Assembly: GCA_963742315.1 (NCBI GenBank)
Contig: CAVULE010000007.1
Coordinates: 186,001 to 250,000, forward strand
Source: AV69 sp963742315
Lineage (GTDB): Bacteria; Verrucomicrobiota; Verrucomicrobiia; Chthoniobacterales; UBA10450
Reading direction: 5' to 3'
DNA: 64,000 nt
Of the stretch, positions 52,998 through 61,479 are shown piece after piece. A program made the translations under genes and the position numbers. A model generated the notes under the pieces. That model saw only the letters and a list, made by a program, of their open reading frames with translations. It made no database searches and was not told the DNA's origin. Each line of letters opens with the position of its first letter. Within the stretch, counting starts at the first letter, position 1.

Positions 52998-53762
52998 TTA
53001 AGCGGCCACTGGCTCCTCCGCGTGGTCACGCATCAAATCGTAGCCTTTTTCCTCCAATTCCAGCGCGAGTTCCTTCCCGCCGCTACGCACGATGCGTCCC
53101 TGTACCATAACATGGACAAAATCGGGGACGATGTAGTTCAACAAACGTTGATAGTGCGTGATCAAAAGCACGCCCAGGTTGGGCCCGCGCAGCGAGTTCA
53201 CACCGTTCGCCACCACTTTTAAGGCGTCAATATCCAGGCCGCTGTCGGTTTCATCAAGAACGGCATAGCGCGGATCGAGCATGGCCATTTGCAAAATTTC
53301 GCAGCGCTTTTTTTCGCCGCCGGAAAATCCTTCGTTAACCGCGCGCGAGGTAAATGAGCGGTCGATTTCCAGCAAATCCATTTTTTCGTAAAGCTTGGCG
53401 TAGTAGTCGGTCGCTTCCAGTTCCTCGCCTTCCGGCAGACGCGCCTGCATGGCTGCGCGCAAAAAATTTGCAATCGTTACGCCCGGAACTTCACTCGGAT
53501 ATTGGAAAGCGAGAAAAAGGCCTCTGCGGGCGCGCTCGTCCGCCTCCAACTCGAAGAGATTTTCGCCATCCATAAGCACCTCGCCGCTCGTCACCTTGTA
53601 ATCGGGGTGTCCGGCAATCACCTTGGCCAGAGTGCTTTTGCCGGAGCCATTCGGGCCCATAACGGCATGCATCTCGCCCAGGCCAACGGAGAGGCTGAGA
53701 TCGCGGATGATCTCGTTCTCGCCAATGGCGACACGTAAGTTTTTGATCTCCAGCTGCTGCAT
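52998..53762 (-). CDS. sufC: Suf ATPase SufC
   Basis: 254 residues from ATG 53762 (ATG 53780 and an open frame to 53924 are alternatives). ABC-ATPase motifs: Walker A G-P-N-G-S-G-K-S-T-L-A, signature F-S-G-G-E-K-K-R-C-E-I-L-Q, Walker B D-P-R-Y-A-V-L-D-E-T-D-S-G-L-D-I-D-A-L, and H-Y-Q-R-L-L. First gene of sufCBD; the cysteine desulfurase (SufS) and SufE/SufU are not in the window. Confidence 0.95.
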   Translation of the reverse strand: MQQLEIKNLRVAIGENEIIRDLSLSVGLGEMHAVMGPNGSGKSTLAKVIAGHPDYKVTSGEVLMDGENLFELEADERARRGLFLAFQYPSEVPGVTIANFLRAAMQARLPEGEELEATDYYAKLYEKMDLLEIDRSFTSRAVNEGFSGGEKKRCEILQMAMLDPRYAVLDETDSGLDIDALKVVANGVNSLRGPNLGVLLITHYQRLLNYIVPDFVHVMVQGRIVRSGGKELALELEEKGYDLMRDHAEEPVAA

Positions 53763-53997
53763 AAAAGGGGAATTAAACATAGCCACTTTTCGCGGTTTGG
53801 CGAGGAAGCGGCAGCTGATTTTACGGCAGCCGAGACACACGCGATAACCCGCTTTTGCTGAGGTGGAAAGCGCCCAACTGGCAGCCCCGGTGGATTTCTC
53901 AAGACCGAGCCCCGGTTTAGGCACTTAAACTGCTCGCCTTTAGGGGATGCCTTTAACCTCGTGCAGCATAACCCCCTGAACTGTTCTCCTAATCTAA

Positions 53998-54705
53998 ATG
54001 AGCGAATCCACTCGAAATAAATCGCAGGAAAAGAACCACAATTCCAAAGTCGCGAGCGAACTAAATAACCTAATCCAGATAATCTCCGGAACGAGCTCCT
54101 TGATCGAGAATATCTGGGAAGGACGCCCCGGCTCGGAAAAGTATTTCGAGATGTTGCGCGCCAGTATTGAGCGCGCTGAGCAAGTGACGGCCCAGTTGGT
54201 CGCACAAGCTGGCGGGACCAATCGCAAAAGGCTTCTGCCCTCGGATCTTGAGCAACGTTTTGACGAAGCCCTGATCGCTGGGGCCCCCAACCAACGCAAA
54301 CACTCTATCCTGGTGGTGGATGATGAACCCATGGCGCTGGAGTTGTTACATGGCGTTCTGAGCGATGCCGGCTATGAAGTGGCTGTCGCTCAATCGGGTT
54401 TCGAGTGCCTTGATCTGTTCCGTCGCGACACAAATGCCTTTGATCTTATCCTGACGGATTTGTCGATGCCGTTGATGGATGGTGAAGAAACTTTCGAACG
54501 GCTCCGCCAGATGTCGCCCACGGTGAACGTGGTGCTGATGGCGGGATTCGTTGATAGCGGTCGGCTCGAGAAAATGATGAACAATGGGCTGAGCGGATTT
54601 GTGGGCAAACCGTTCGCTCCGGTGGAGATTCTCGCGGTTGCCACGTCGGTCATATCAGCAGCAGACTCCAAGGAAGGCACGAGCGGTATCGCCGCTGCTG
54701 TTTGA
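53998..54705 (+). CDS. Receiver protein with a degenerate histidine-kinase dimerisation helix
   Basis: 235 residues. The N-terminal helix S-E-L-N-N-L-I-Q-I-I-S-G-T-S-S-L-I and A-E-Q-V-T-A-Q-L-V-A-Q-A-G resembles a kinase H-D-L-N-N-x-L dimerisation region in which the phospho-acceptor His is absent (Ser-Glu instead). The C-terminal receiver (about 100-225) has D-D-E, phospho-Asp in L-I-L-T-D-L-S-M-P and Lys in V-G-K-P-F, though the conserved Ser/Thr position reads Ala (L-M-A-G-F). It overlaps the next gene (TTGA) and precedes a histidine kinase, so it is likely its partner. Confidence 0.82.
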   Translation: MSESTRNKSQEKNHNSKVASELNNLIQIISGTSSLIENIWEGRPGSEKYFEMLRASIERAEQVTAQLVAQAGGTNRKRLLPSDLEQRFDEALIAGAPNQRKHSILVVDDEPMALELLHGVLSDAGYEVAVAQSGFECLDLFRRDTNAFDLILTDLSMPLMDGEETFERLRQMSPTVNVVLMAGFVDSGRLEKMMNNGLSGFVGKPFAPVEILAVATSVISAADSKEGTSGIAAAV

Positions 54706-54713
54706 AAAAACCG

Positions 54714-55835
54714 ATGACTTCCGCGCCCGCAAAGGCTTTCGCGCAGTTGTGTCAAAACCGCCTCTTTGAGGGCATCGGGGCGAAGGTGCTGGAAAGAATC
54801 AGGCCCGACGTCAACATTCTGCAACTCAAGCGCGGCGATGTCGTTTTTAAGGAGGGCGACTTGGGCGACTCGCTTTATCTGGTAGGCGAAGGCTCAATTA
54901 AAATCTCCAAGCAAGGTCGCGGCGGACGGCAGGAAGTGCTCGATTACATTCAAACTGGAAACTTTTTCGGCGAAGTGGCGCTCCTGGGCGGCCAACCGCA
55001 TTCGGCGATGGCAAGCGCAGCGGAACCGACTCTGCTCGGCGCGGTAAAAGAAGAAACCTTTCAGCATATTCTAGAACTCGCTCCCAGCCGCCTGCATATG
55101 AACTTCCTGCGCTTGATCACTGAGCGCATGCGGAGTGTGAACTCACATTTCATCACCGAAATCATGCGCAGCGAACGCCTCAGCCTCGTCGGCTCGATGG
55201 CCAATTCGATCATTCACGATCTCAAGAACCCGATCTGTATTGTGCGCTGCTGCTCCGATTTGATCGCAAGCGAAACGAACGATCCGCGCCTGCGCGAACT
55301 GACCAGCATGCTCGATGGCGCGGTGGACGGAATGCTGGCGATGACGCAGGAACTGCTCGATTACGCGCGGGGCTCGACTCAGCTGAACAAACAACTCATT
55401 TCCGTGTGGGGAATGCTTGATGAGCTCAATCAGCAATCGTTGCGTCTGCTTCCGGGCAAGAACATCCATTTCGTCAAACACATTCGATACGACGGCAATC
55501 TCGAGATCGATCGCGCCCGTTTCGTGCGGATGCTTTCGAGTCTGATAAAAAACTCGCGCGAAGCGATGGTCGGCGGTGGAATTCTCACCATCACCACCGA
55601 TCTCGTGCAAGATCAGGTTGTGCTGCGCATTTCCGATACCGGAGTTGGCATTCCGTCCGAGATATTGCCCAGGCTTTTCGAACCATTCATGACGCACGGA
55701 AAATTGAGCGGCACCGGTCTTGGCCTCGCCATTGGCCGATCGGTGGTGGAAGCGCATGGCGGAAAAATTTCGCTTTCCAGTGTCTACGGCAGCGGCACCA
55801 CGATTGACATTCGCCTGCCCAAACCGCGGGAATAG
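54714..55835 (+). CDS. Histidine kinase with cyclic-nucleotide-binding domain
   Basis: 373 residues (from ATG 54714; TTG 54702 overlaps the upstream stop). N-terminal CNB-like domain (about 20-130: F-E-G-I-G-A-K-V-L-E, G-D-V-V-F-K-E-G-D-L-G-D-S-L-Y-L-V, F-F-G-E-V-A-L-L), then H-box I-I-H-D-L-K-N-P, N-box L-I-K-N-S-R-E-A-M, G1 D-T-G-V-G-I-P, G2 G-T-G-L-G-L-A-I. It may link cyclic nucleotide or analogous ligand levels to phosphotransfer. The split cyclase elsewhere in the window is a possible, unproven, source of such a signal. Confidence 0.9.
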   Translation: MTSAPAKAFAQLCQNRLFEGIGAKVLERIRPDVNILQLKRGDVVFKEGDLGDSLYLVGEGSIKISKQGRGGRQEVLDYIQTGNFFGEVALLGGQPHSAMASAAEPTLLGAVKEETFQHILELAPSRLHMNFLRLITERMRSVNSHFITEIMRSERLSLVGSMANSIIHDLKNPICIVRCCSDLIASETNDPRLRELTSMLDGAVDGMLAMTQELLDYARGSTQLNKQLISVWGMLDELNQQSLRLLPGKNIHFVKHIRYDGNLEIDRARFVRMLSSLIKNSREAMVGGGILTITTDLVQDQVVLRISDTGVGIPSEILPRLFEPFMTHGKLSGTGLGLAIGRSVVEAHGGKISLSSVYGSGTTIDIRLPKPRE

Positions 55836-55986
55836 CACGCGTCCCAGATTTAGATTGTAGGGCAACCGCTCCCGGTTGCCGAACGTCATCAAGCGGCGAT
55901 CGTTGCCTGCAAAATCTCGAGTTGTTCGTCCCCCCCGAGTTGCATCTTCCGTTACGCCGTCGAGAATCGTAAGTCGGCCAACCGAT

Positions 55987-56057
55987 TACCCCGTGGTGTA
56001 ACGGTAACACAGCGCCCTTTGGAGGCGTTATTCTTGGTTCGAATCCAAGCGGGGTAG
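55987..56057 (+). tRNA. trnQ: tRNA-Gln (anticodon TTG)
   Basis: Cloverleaf by eye: acceptor TACCCCG/CGGGGTA, D-arm GTGT...ACAC with loop AACGGTA, anticodon stem GCGCC/GGCGT with loop CTTTGGA (anticodon TTG), T-arm CTTGG/CCAAG with TTCGAAT. CCA is not encoded. The form matches known tRNA-Gln(UUG). Confidence 0.9.
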
Positions 56058-56239
56058 CCCCGCCTAAACCCCGAAGGCTTTCGGGGGCACGTGGCTGAGT
56101 GCATATCCACGGTTGCACCGCGCAATGCGACGCCTTTTACGCGGTTGATTCGACGCCATTGCTGCCCGACTGTTTACGTCCGGGACGGCAGATCTGCTCG
56201 AAGAGTAGTTGCGCGGTAAACCGGGATGAGGGGGAGAGA

Positions 56240-58021
56240 ATGTTTTCCGAAAACTATTCGGTCTGTTTGAACGACGATGGATCGCCGCGCGAGATCGCGC
56301 GCAACGGCCCCGTCCTTACCTATAAAGCGATCGGTAACGACAGCGGTCGAGTTGTGGCGATGCAGCTCATCCCTCTTGCCAGTATTGATGAAGTGGAGCG
56401 CGTCCGATTCGAAGAAAACGCGCGAATGGCGCAAAAGTTGGATAACGCTGATCTGGCCAGCATTTTTGATGTTGGACTTGAGCACGATCACCTCGTTTTC
56501 GTATCTGAATATCTGGAGGGTGAAACCGCGGATTCCTGGATCCGGGCGCACGGTCCGATGCCGGCGGACGCGGTTTTGCGCATTGGCCTTCAGGTCATGA
56601 ACGTGCTCGCGGAAGCGGCCACTCAGAGCTTGACCCATCGTTCAATCCAGCCCGCTAATTTGATGATCCTTCCCGGAGCGGCGTTCGATGGCGGCTGGCC
56701 CCGGGTTAAGTTGCTTAATTTCGGTTTGGGCGGCCTCAAGGTGCATTCGGACGAGAGTGATGCGCACGAGATTGCGCCCCCAATGCAGCGAGAATTCTCC
56801 AGCCCTGAGCAACGGGAAAACAGGCCTGTCGATTTTCGTTCCGACATTTTTTCTCTCGGGGCAACGATGTGGTTTCTCCTGACCGCGTCTGCGCCGTCGC
56901 CCCTGCCGACGACTGAGTCGGGTCCACGGCTCTCTGCACCCACCAGCGCAGTCCCACGATTCGTACGAAATCTCGTTAGCCGGATGCTTCGCACGAATCC
57001 AGCAGAGCGTCCGCAGGATCCGGCCGCGTTCGCGGAAAAGATTCACGCGTGCCTGCAAAAAGCGGAACGCCAGACTGCTTTTACCCGTAGCTTTGCGCCG
57101 GCCGCGATCGCAACAACAATTCCGATTCGAGAAAAGAAACGCATCGTTCCCGCTCTTGCTCTCGCCGCGGCGATTGTGGTTCTTGCTTCGTTCGGTGCAT
57201 TCTATTTGGTGCGATCGCAACGCGAAGCGAAGCCGCTGGGGGTGATCATTGGTGTACCGGAAACGGCCGAAGGCTCCTCCCTGCCTGTTACTGCATCGCC
57301 TTCGGCCTCGCCCGTTATAAACCAGGTCGCCGAACAACCTGGCCTGGTCGCTCAGCAATCTTCGACGCACGCGGCATTGGCTTCGCCGTCGCCCGTTATA
57401 AATCAAGCCGCCGATCCACCTGGCTTGATCGCTCAGCAGTCACCGGCGCAAGCGGCGTCGTCGAGGCCAACCGTGGATAATGCTTCCTCGTCATCGCAGC
57501 TAACGGCCAACAACAATAGAATGGCCGCTCCACCTGTCCCAGCAGAAGGCCCATCGGAAACCAGCCAGGCACCAGCGAGTGGCGCGTCCCCGGCTGCGGA
57601 AAAAAACGAATCGGCTCCGCCTGATCTTCCCAATCGCACCGAGTTGGCAGCTAAAGATTTTTTAGCGACAACTGCTTCAGGAGACGAACCGCCAAAATCT
57701 TCCGGCCATGTCACGACTGCCAAGAAACGCAATGATTCGAATGCATCTAAAACGAAGGCCCGCCGTCAGCGCGTGGCCAAATCTTCCGCGCACGGTCCGC
57801 TGCCGCCGCTTCGTGTTGGGTCCGCGCCGGCCAGGCTTGTCGGTACTACCCCCAGTGGAAACTGGGTTCTGCGATTATCTTCGGGGGAAACGATCATCAC
57901 GCCGCCCTTGCCTAACGTGGATGATGCGCCAGTGATTTCAAATCGCCGCGTCCGCCGGGTCGCCCGGCCAATTCCGCTGGAAGATGAGCCGCCGGTAGTC
58001 GTCCTTCCGCCGGGCTTTTGA
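56240..58021 (+). CDS. Membrane-anchored pseudokinase
   Basis: 593 residues from ATG 56240 (GGGGGAGAGA upstream). The kinase-like domain (about 20-275) has lost key residues: the ATP Lys position reads V-A-M-Q-L (Gln), HRD reads H-R-S (133-135) and DFG reads N-F-G (160-162). A C-lobe pattern remains (D-F-R-S-D-I-F-S-L-G-A-T-M-W-F-L-L). One transmembrane helix (302-324) precedes a periplasmic Pro/Ala/Ser-rich stretch with two copies of S-P-V-I-N-Q-x-A-x-x-P-G-L, ending in a short beta-like segment (W-V-L-R-L-S-S-G-E-T-I-I-T-P-P-L-P). It is probably a scaffold or sensor, not a kinase. Confidence 0.85.
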   Translation: MFSENYSVCLNDDGSPREIARNGPVLTYKAIGNDSGRVVAMQLIPLASIDEVERVRFEENARMAQKLDNADLASIFDVGLEHDHLVFVSEYLEGETADSWIRAHGPMPADAVLRIGLQVMNVLAEAATQSLTHRSIQPANLMILPGAAFDGGWPRVKLLNFGLGGLKVHSDESDAHEIAPPMQREFSSPEQRENRPVDFRSDIFSLGATMWFLLTASAPSPLPTTESGPRLSAPTSAVPRFVRNLVSRMLRTNPAERPQDPAAFAEKIHACLQKAERQTAFTRSFAPAAIATTIPIREKKRIVPALALAAAIVVLASFGAFYLVRSQREAKPLGVIIGVPETAEGSSLPVTASPSASPVINQVAEQPGLVAQQSSTHAALASPSPVINQAADPPGLIAQQSPAQAASSRPTVDNASSSSQLTANNNRMAAPPVPAEGPSETSQAPASGASPAAEKNESAPPDLPNRTELAAKDFLATTASGDEPPKSSGHVTTAKKRNDSNASKTKARRQRVAKSSAHGPLPPLRVGSAPARLVGTTPSGNWVLRLSSGETIITPPLPNVDDAPVISNRRVRRVARPIPLEDEPPVVVLPPGF

Positions 58022-58196
58022 CTTTGATCGCTTTTTTTATAACCGATAACTAAGAACTGATAACGGAGCAGGACCCTGGCTTCTTCGCCTCATTTCGCTT
58101 GGTTGGCACATCATAGTCTGAGGCAATCCATGGAACCCGGTATGGAAAGAGGCTCGCGGAAGATATGTTTACCGGCTATTTTCCGAGGCCAAATGC

Positions 58197-58235
58197 GCCG
58201 ACGTAGCTCAGCTGGTAGAGCAGCTGATTCGTAAT
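58197..58235 (+). other. Truncated tRNA-Thr (CGT), 5' half only
   Basis: GCCGACG, TA, D-arm GCTC...GAGC, and anticodon stem GCTGA with loop TTCGTAA (anticodon CGT) match the 5' half of tRNA-Thr. The 3' side breaks off: after the loop the sequence reads TTCAAG instead of TCAGC. The 3' half was not found downstream in the window. Such breaks in the anticodon loop are common crossover points of integrases. The rest of 58022-58493 shows no clear gene. Confidence 0.7.
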
Positions 58236-58493
58236 TCAAGATTGAGTTTTTTCGCCGGTTTTCGCTGCGTTGCACAGTATTGCGGATCATAGGTGAGCCT
58301 AACGAATGGGGTTTGCAGCGTATGGCGCAGAATTGCGCTGTTTTGCAGCAAAAATCTTTCGCGCCGTAGAAAACGACCGTGAACGCGTCGGGACCCTCTG
58401 CGCGGCCGAGCGTGGAATTGTTCACGGCCTTCCGTAACTACCGGCACGGAGCGGCTCGAAACCGAGTCCTGAATTAGAAAACTTGGCGCGTCC

Positions 58494-59635
58494 TTATCGC
58501 ATCAGCGCCATCAGTCGGCTACGACTGGGGACCTGCAGCTTGCAGAAGATGGAATGAAGATGTCTTTTCACCGTTTCGAGACTCAAGCCGCTTTCATCGG
58601 CAATCTCCTGATTGCTGCGCCCATCGCACACTAAACGTGCCAAATTCTGTTCTCGACTCGTGAGCCGAACCAGGTGCGACAAGGAAGCGCTGCTGATTTG
58701 ATATCCCGTTCCGCCGCTCCCACGTAAATCCTCGAACTCGATCAGAAAATGCGGACGCGCGAAGGCGGCCGAACTAATCTGTTTCAAACTGATCGTCGCG
58801 CGAAGATCACGCCGCGTCGGATGCCGTACTGTCTCGTCCCACGAAATTGGCTGGCGCGAGACCGAGAGGAGCTCAGCTGTTCCCATCGCTTTTTGAGAAC
58901 GCGACATTGATTGAGAATCTCAGGAGGAAGTGGAGCTTTTAATTTGATAAAGCGCGCCCCCGACGGCCCCCGTTGCCATACAGCACAAGACTCGGCTGCG
59001 GCTTGATTTCGATAAGCCAATCTCAAATTCCATCGCAACAGAACTGTTGGTAACGGGACTCGGCGCATGAATTGTTCAAGGGCTACTCGTACAGCCCGTT
59101 CGCGCGAGCGCGAATGCAGCCGGCGAAGTGCCGTTTGAAATTGAGCATGGAGATGGCGAATCACTCTGACTTCGCCTGGTGACAGCTCGCCTTGTTGCAT
59201 GTTGCGCACGACAATGATTGCGGCGAGGAGGCGCCTGTTATCCCAGAAGAATAAGCCAATGGCGCATCGGCCGTTTAGCGGCACGATACAACCACGGTAA
59301 AATGAAGACCTCCTAAAATGACGCTCGTCGGAAAAAAAATCGTTAATGACTACGATGTTCCGGTGCGGATGAGCGCTGAAATATTTCTTGATCGGCATGA
59401 TCGGGAAAAAGCTAGCCGGAAGTTTCTCCGTCGATTTGGTGATTCGCGGCAAAATAGGACTGTGTTGTAAGGTGAGGCCAATGAAACAGCTGGGAAGCGC
59501 CGCTTGGATTACATTTTGAACGCTTTCCAAAACGAATCGACATCGATCGCCGCGTGCAGATGTAGGAGCGGTTTTTCCAATGTCGGGATCGACAATCGAT
59601 TGTAGTCTGGTAGTCGCTTTGGATCGCCGCTTCAT
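58494..59635 (-). pseudogene. LuxR-type transcription factor, frameshifted
   Basis: The N-terminal frame (58784-59635) encodes a sensor region without a clear family (about 200 usable residues), ending L-P-P-E-I-L-N-Q-C-R-V-L-K-K-R-W-E. The second frame (58494-58907) supplies the rest: W-D-E-T-V-R-H-P-T-R-R-D-L-R-A-T, then the LuxR helix-turn-helix L-T-S-R-E-Q-N-L-A-R-L-V-C-D-G-R-S-N-Q-E-I-A-D-E-S-G-L-S-L-E-T-V-K-R-H-L-H-S-I-F-C-K-L. The shift is near 58870-58900, within or close to a run CAAAAAG. It would be about 360 residues intact. Confidence 0.72.
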
Positions 59636-59847
59636 TGCCTTCGTTGCCTTCTCAAGCTGCGATTATTTATCGCAAACCAAAGCTGAATGCGCGCTCTTGG
59701 GCGAAGAACGAGCAAAGCAAAAATACAACTTAAGATACTTTGCAACGCGCGTTCTGAAGCGTTCGATTTTTTAGGGTTGTCAGCACTCATGCTGCGATCA
59801 AACAACTAAAAAGTTCAACAACCAACAATCGAAAGGAAATTACCTGT

Positions 59848-60327
59848 ATGGAAACGCTCACGGTTGATAAAACGCAACAGAAGACGATGCAGCAACCAAT
59901 TTTGGTCCCGCCGGGTGGAGGTGAAAAACTAAACATCGCAGGCAGTCCAATTTCTCACAAAGTGAAGAGCAAGGACACGAACGGAGTCTTTTCTGTTATG
60001 GAGTTTGTTACGCCGCCGGGAAAAGGTGTCGCTCTTCATGTTCACGAACGTGAGGATGAACTTGTTTATCTGTTGGAAGGGGAAATTGAGGTCACGCTTG
60101 GAGACCAAAAGATGAAAGCGGTTCCAGGGGTGATGGCATTATTGCCAAGGGGAATTCCTCATGGATTTACGAACGTTGGAAACAAGCCGAGCCGGCTTTT
60201 AGATACGATATTGCCGGGTCAGTTTGATAATTACTTTGTCGAATTGGCGGGCTTATTCACACGTGGAGAACCATCACAAGAGCAAAACGATGCGCTCTCC
60301 AGAAAATACCGGATCAAATACTTGTAA
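59848..60327 (+). CDS. Cupin-domain protein
   Basis: 159 residues. Cupin motif 1 G-x5-H-x-H-x3-E: P-G-K-G-V-A-L-H-V-H-E-R-E-D-E-L-V-Y-L-L-E-G, motif 2 P-R-G-I-P-H-G-F-T-N-V-G. Metal ligands His/His/Glu and His are in place. Single-domain cupins are often dioxygenases or isomerases acting on small compounds; no substrate is indicated. Site: AAAGGAAA. Lower GC than the next gene. First of the accessory block. Confidence 0.88.
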   Translation: METLTVDKTQQKTMQQPILVPPGGGEKLNIAGSPISHKVKSKDTNGVFSVMEFVTPPGKGVALHVHEREDELVYLLEGEIEVTLGDQKMKAVPGVMALLPRGIPHGFTNVGNKPSRLLDTILPGQFDNYFVELAGLFTRGEPSQEQNDALSRKYRIKYL

Positions 60328-60336
60328 CGTAATTAG

Positions 60337-60498
60337 TCGGGATTAGTAACCAGAAGGAACGAAAAAACTCCTAGTGGTTACTGGCCTGAAACATTCGGCC
60401 CCGACCATATCAGGCTGATGACGGTCGACGGCGAGGGCAAGCTCACGGCTCGGATGGAGCGGCTACCTTACAGGCAAGAACTCGACACAGGGAGGTGA
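60337..60498 (+). pseudogene. 3' remnant of an unknown GC-rich gene
   Basis: The frame just before the oxidoreductase gene reads S-G-Y-W-P-E-T-F-G-P-D-H-I-R-L-M-T-V-D-G-E-G-K-L-T-A-R-M-E-R-L-P-Y and ends TGA at 60496-60498, four bases before ATG 60502. It has GC-rich codons like the oxidoreductase but no start, so it looks like the tail of a donor gene carried over with it. Confidence 0.5.
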
Positions 60499-60501
60499 CC
60501 G

Positions 60502-61419
60502 ATGAAGGCGATTGTGGTGACGGATCAGGCTGCGGGAACGGCCGGGGTGAAGCTGGTGGAGCGGCCCGAGCCGCAGGCGGCGATAAACGACGTCGTTGTT
60601 CAGATTCATGCGTCGGGATTCACCGGGGATGAGCTGACGTGGCCCTCGACCTGGACCGATCGCGTCGGCCGTGACCGGACGCCTTCAATCCCCGGACACG
60701 AACTGGCCGGAGTGGTCACCGCTCTCGGCTATGGCACGACGGGGCTGTCGATTGGACAGCGGGTGTTCGGCCTCACGGACTGGTATCGCGACGGCACGCT
60801 GGCGGAGTATGTGGCCGTCGAGGCACGCAACCTCACACCGCTGCCGGGCGACGTTGACTTCACGGTGGGCGCGGCCCTCGTGATGCCGGGCCTGACCGCG
60901 TGGCAGGGGCTGTTCGAGCACGGCCGCCTTCACGCGGGGCAGAGCGTCCTCGTGCACGGTGCGGCCGGCGTAGTCGGTTCGATGGCGAGCCAGCTCGCAC
61001 GTGAGGCCGGCGCGTACGTCATCGGCACCGGGCGCGCTGGCGGCCGTCAGACGGCTCTCGACTTCGGCGCACAGGAGTTCGTCGACCTCGATAACGACGC
61101 CCTGGAAGATGTCGGCGAGGTCGATCTGGTTTTCGATGTCCTCGGCGGCGACATCGCGAAGCGGTCTGCGGGCGTGATTCGCGCCGGAGGAACGCTGGTG
61201 ACCGTCACCGGCCCGACCGAGGCGCGGCCCTCTGGCGGCCTGACTATCGACTTCGTCGTCGTACCCGATCGCGCCCAATTGAGTGAGCTCGTCCAGCGGG
61301 TCCGGGATGGTCGGCTGCGGACAAACATCGGCAACGTGGCTGCCCTCGACGATGCGGTTGCCGCCTTCAACCGGACCGAGCGGATCAAGGGAAAGACGAT
61401 CATCCGCGTTCGTCCGTGA
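60502..61419 (+). CDS. Zinc-independent medium-chain NADPH oxidoreductase (quinone-oxidoreductase type)
   Basis: 305 residues. N-terminal P-G-H-E-L-A-G-V-V, then G-T-L-A-E-Y-V, the nucleotide-binding G-A-A-G-V-V-G-S-M-A-S-Q-L-A and C-terminal I-K-G-K-T-I-I-R-V. Cys/His zinc ligands of alcohol dehydrogenases are absent. Reduces quinones or enals. Ribosome site GGAGGTGACCG. GC content is much higher than neighbours (about two thirds), indicating recent import, with the preceding remnant. Confidence 0.9.
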   Translation: MKAIVVTDQAAGTAGVKLVERPEPQAAINDVVVQIHASGFTGDELTWPSTWTDRVGRDRTPSIPGHELAGVVTALGYGTTGLSIGQRVFGLTDWYRDGTLAEYVAVEARNLTPLPGDVDFTVGAALVMPGLTAWQGLFEHGRLHAGQSVLVHGAAGVVGSMASQLAREAGAYVIGTGRAGGRQTALDFGAQEFVDLDNDALEDVGEVDLVFDVLGGDIAKRSAGVIRAGGTLVTVTGPTEARPSGGLTIDFVVVPDRAQLSELVQRVRDGRLRTNIGNVAALDDAVAAFNRTERIKGKTIIRVRP

Positions 61420-61479
61420 GGACTCGGGGATTGCCTAACGCCCACGAAGGTGCAATTCACGCGCCGAAGGAGAGTTTAG

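Noticed and set aside
55143..55892. Minus-strand frame over the histidine kinase
   Set aside because: Shadow; the kinase boxes are on the plus strand.
58111..58425. Minus-strand frame across the truncated tRNA
   Set aside because: Reads through the tRNA half, no start site and no family; not a gene.
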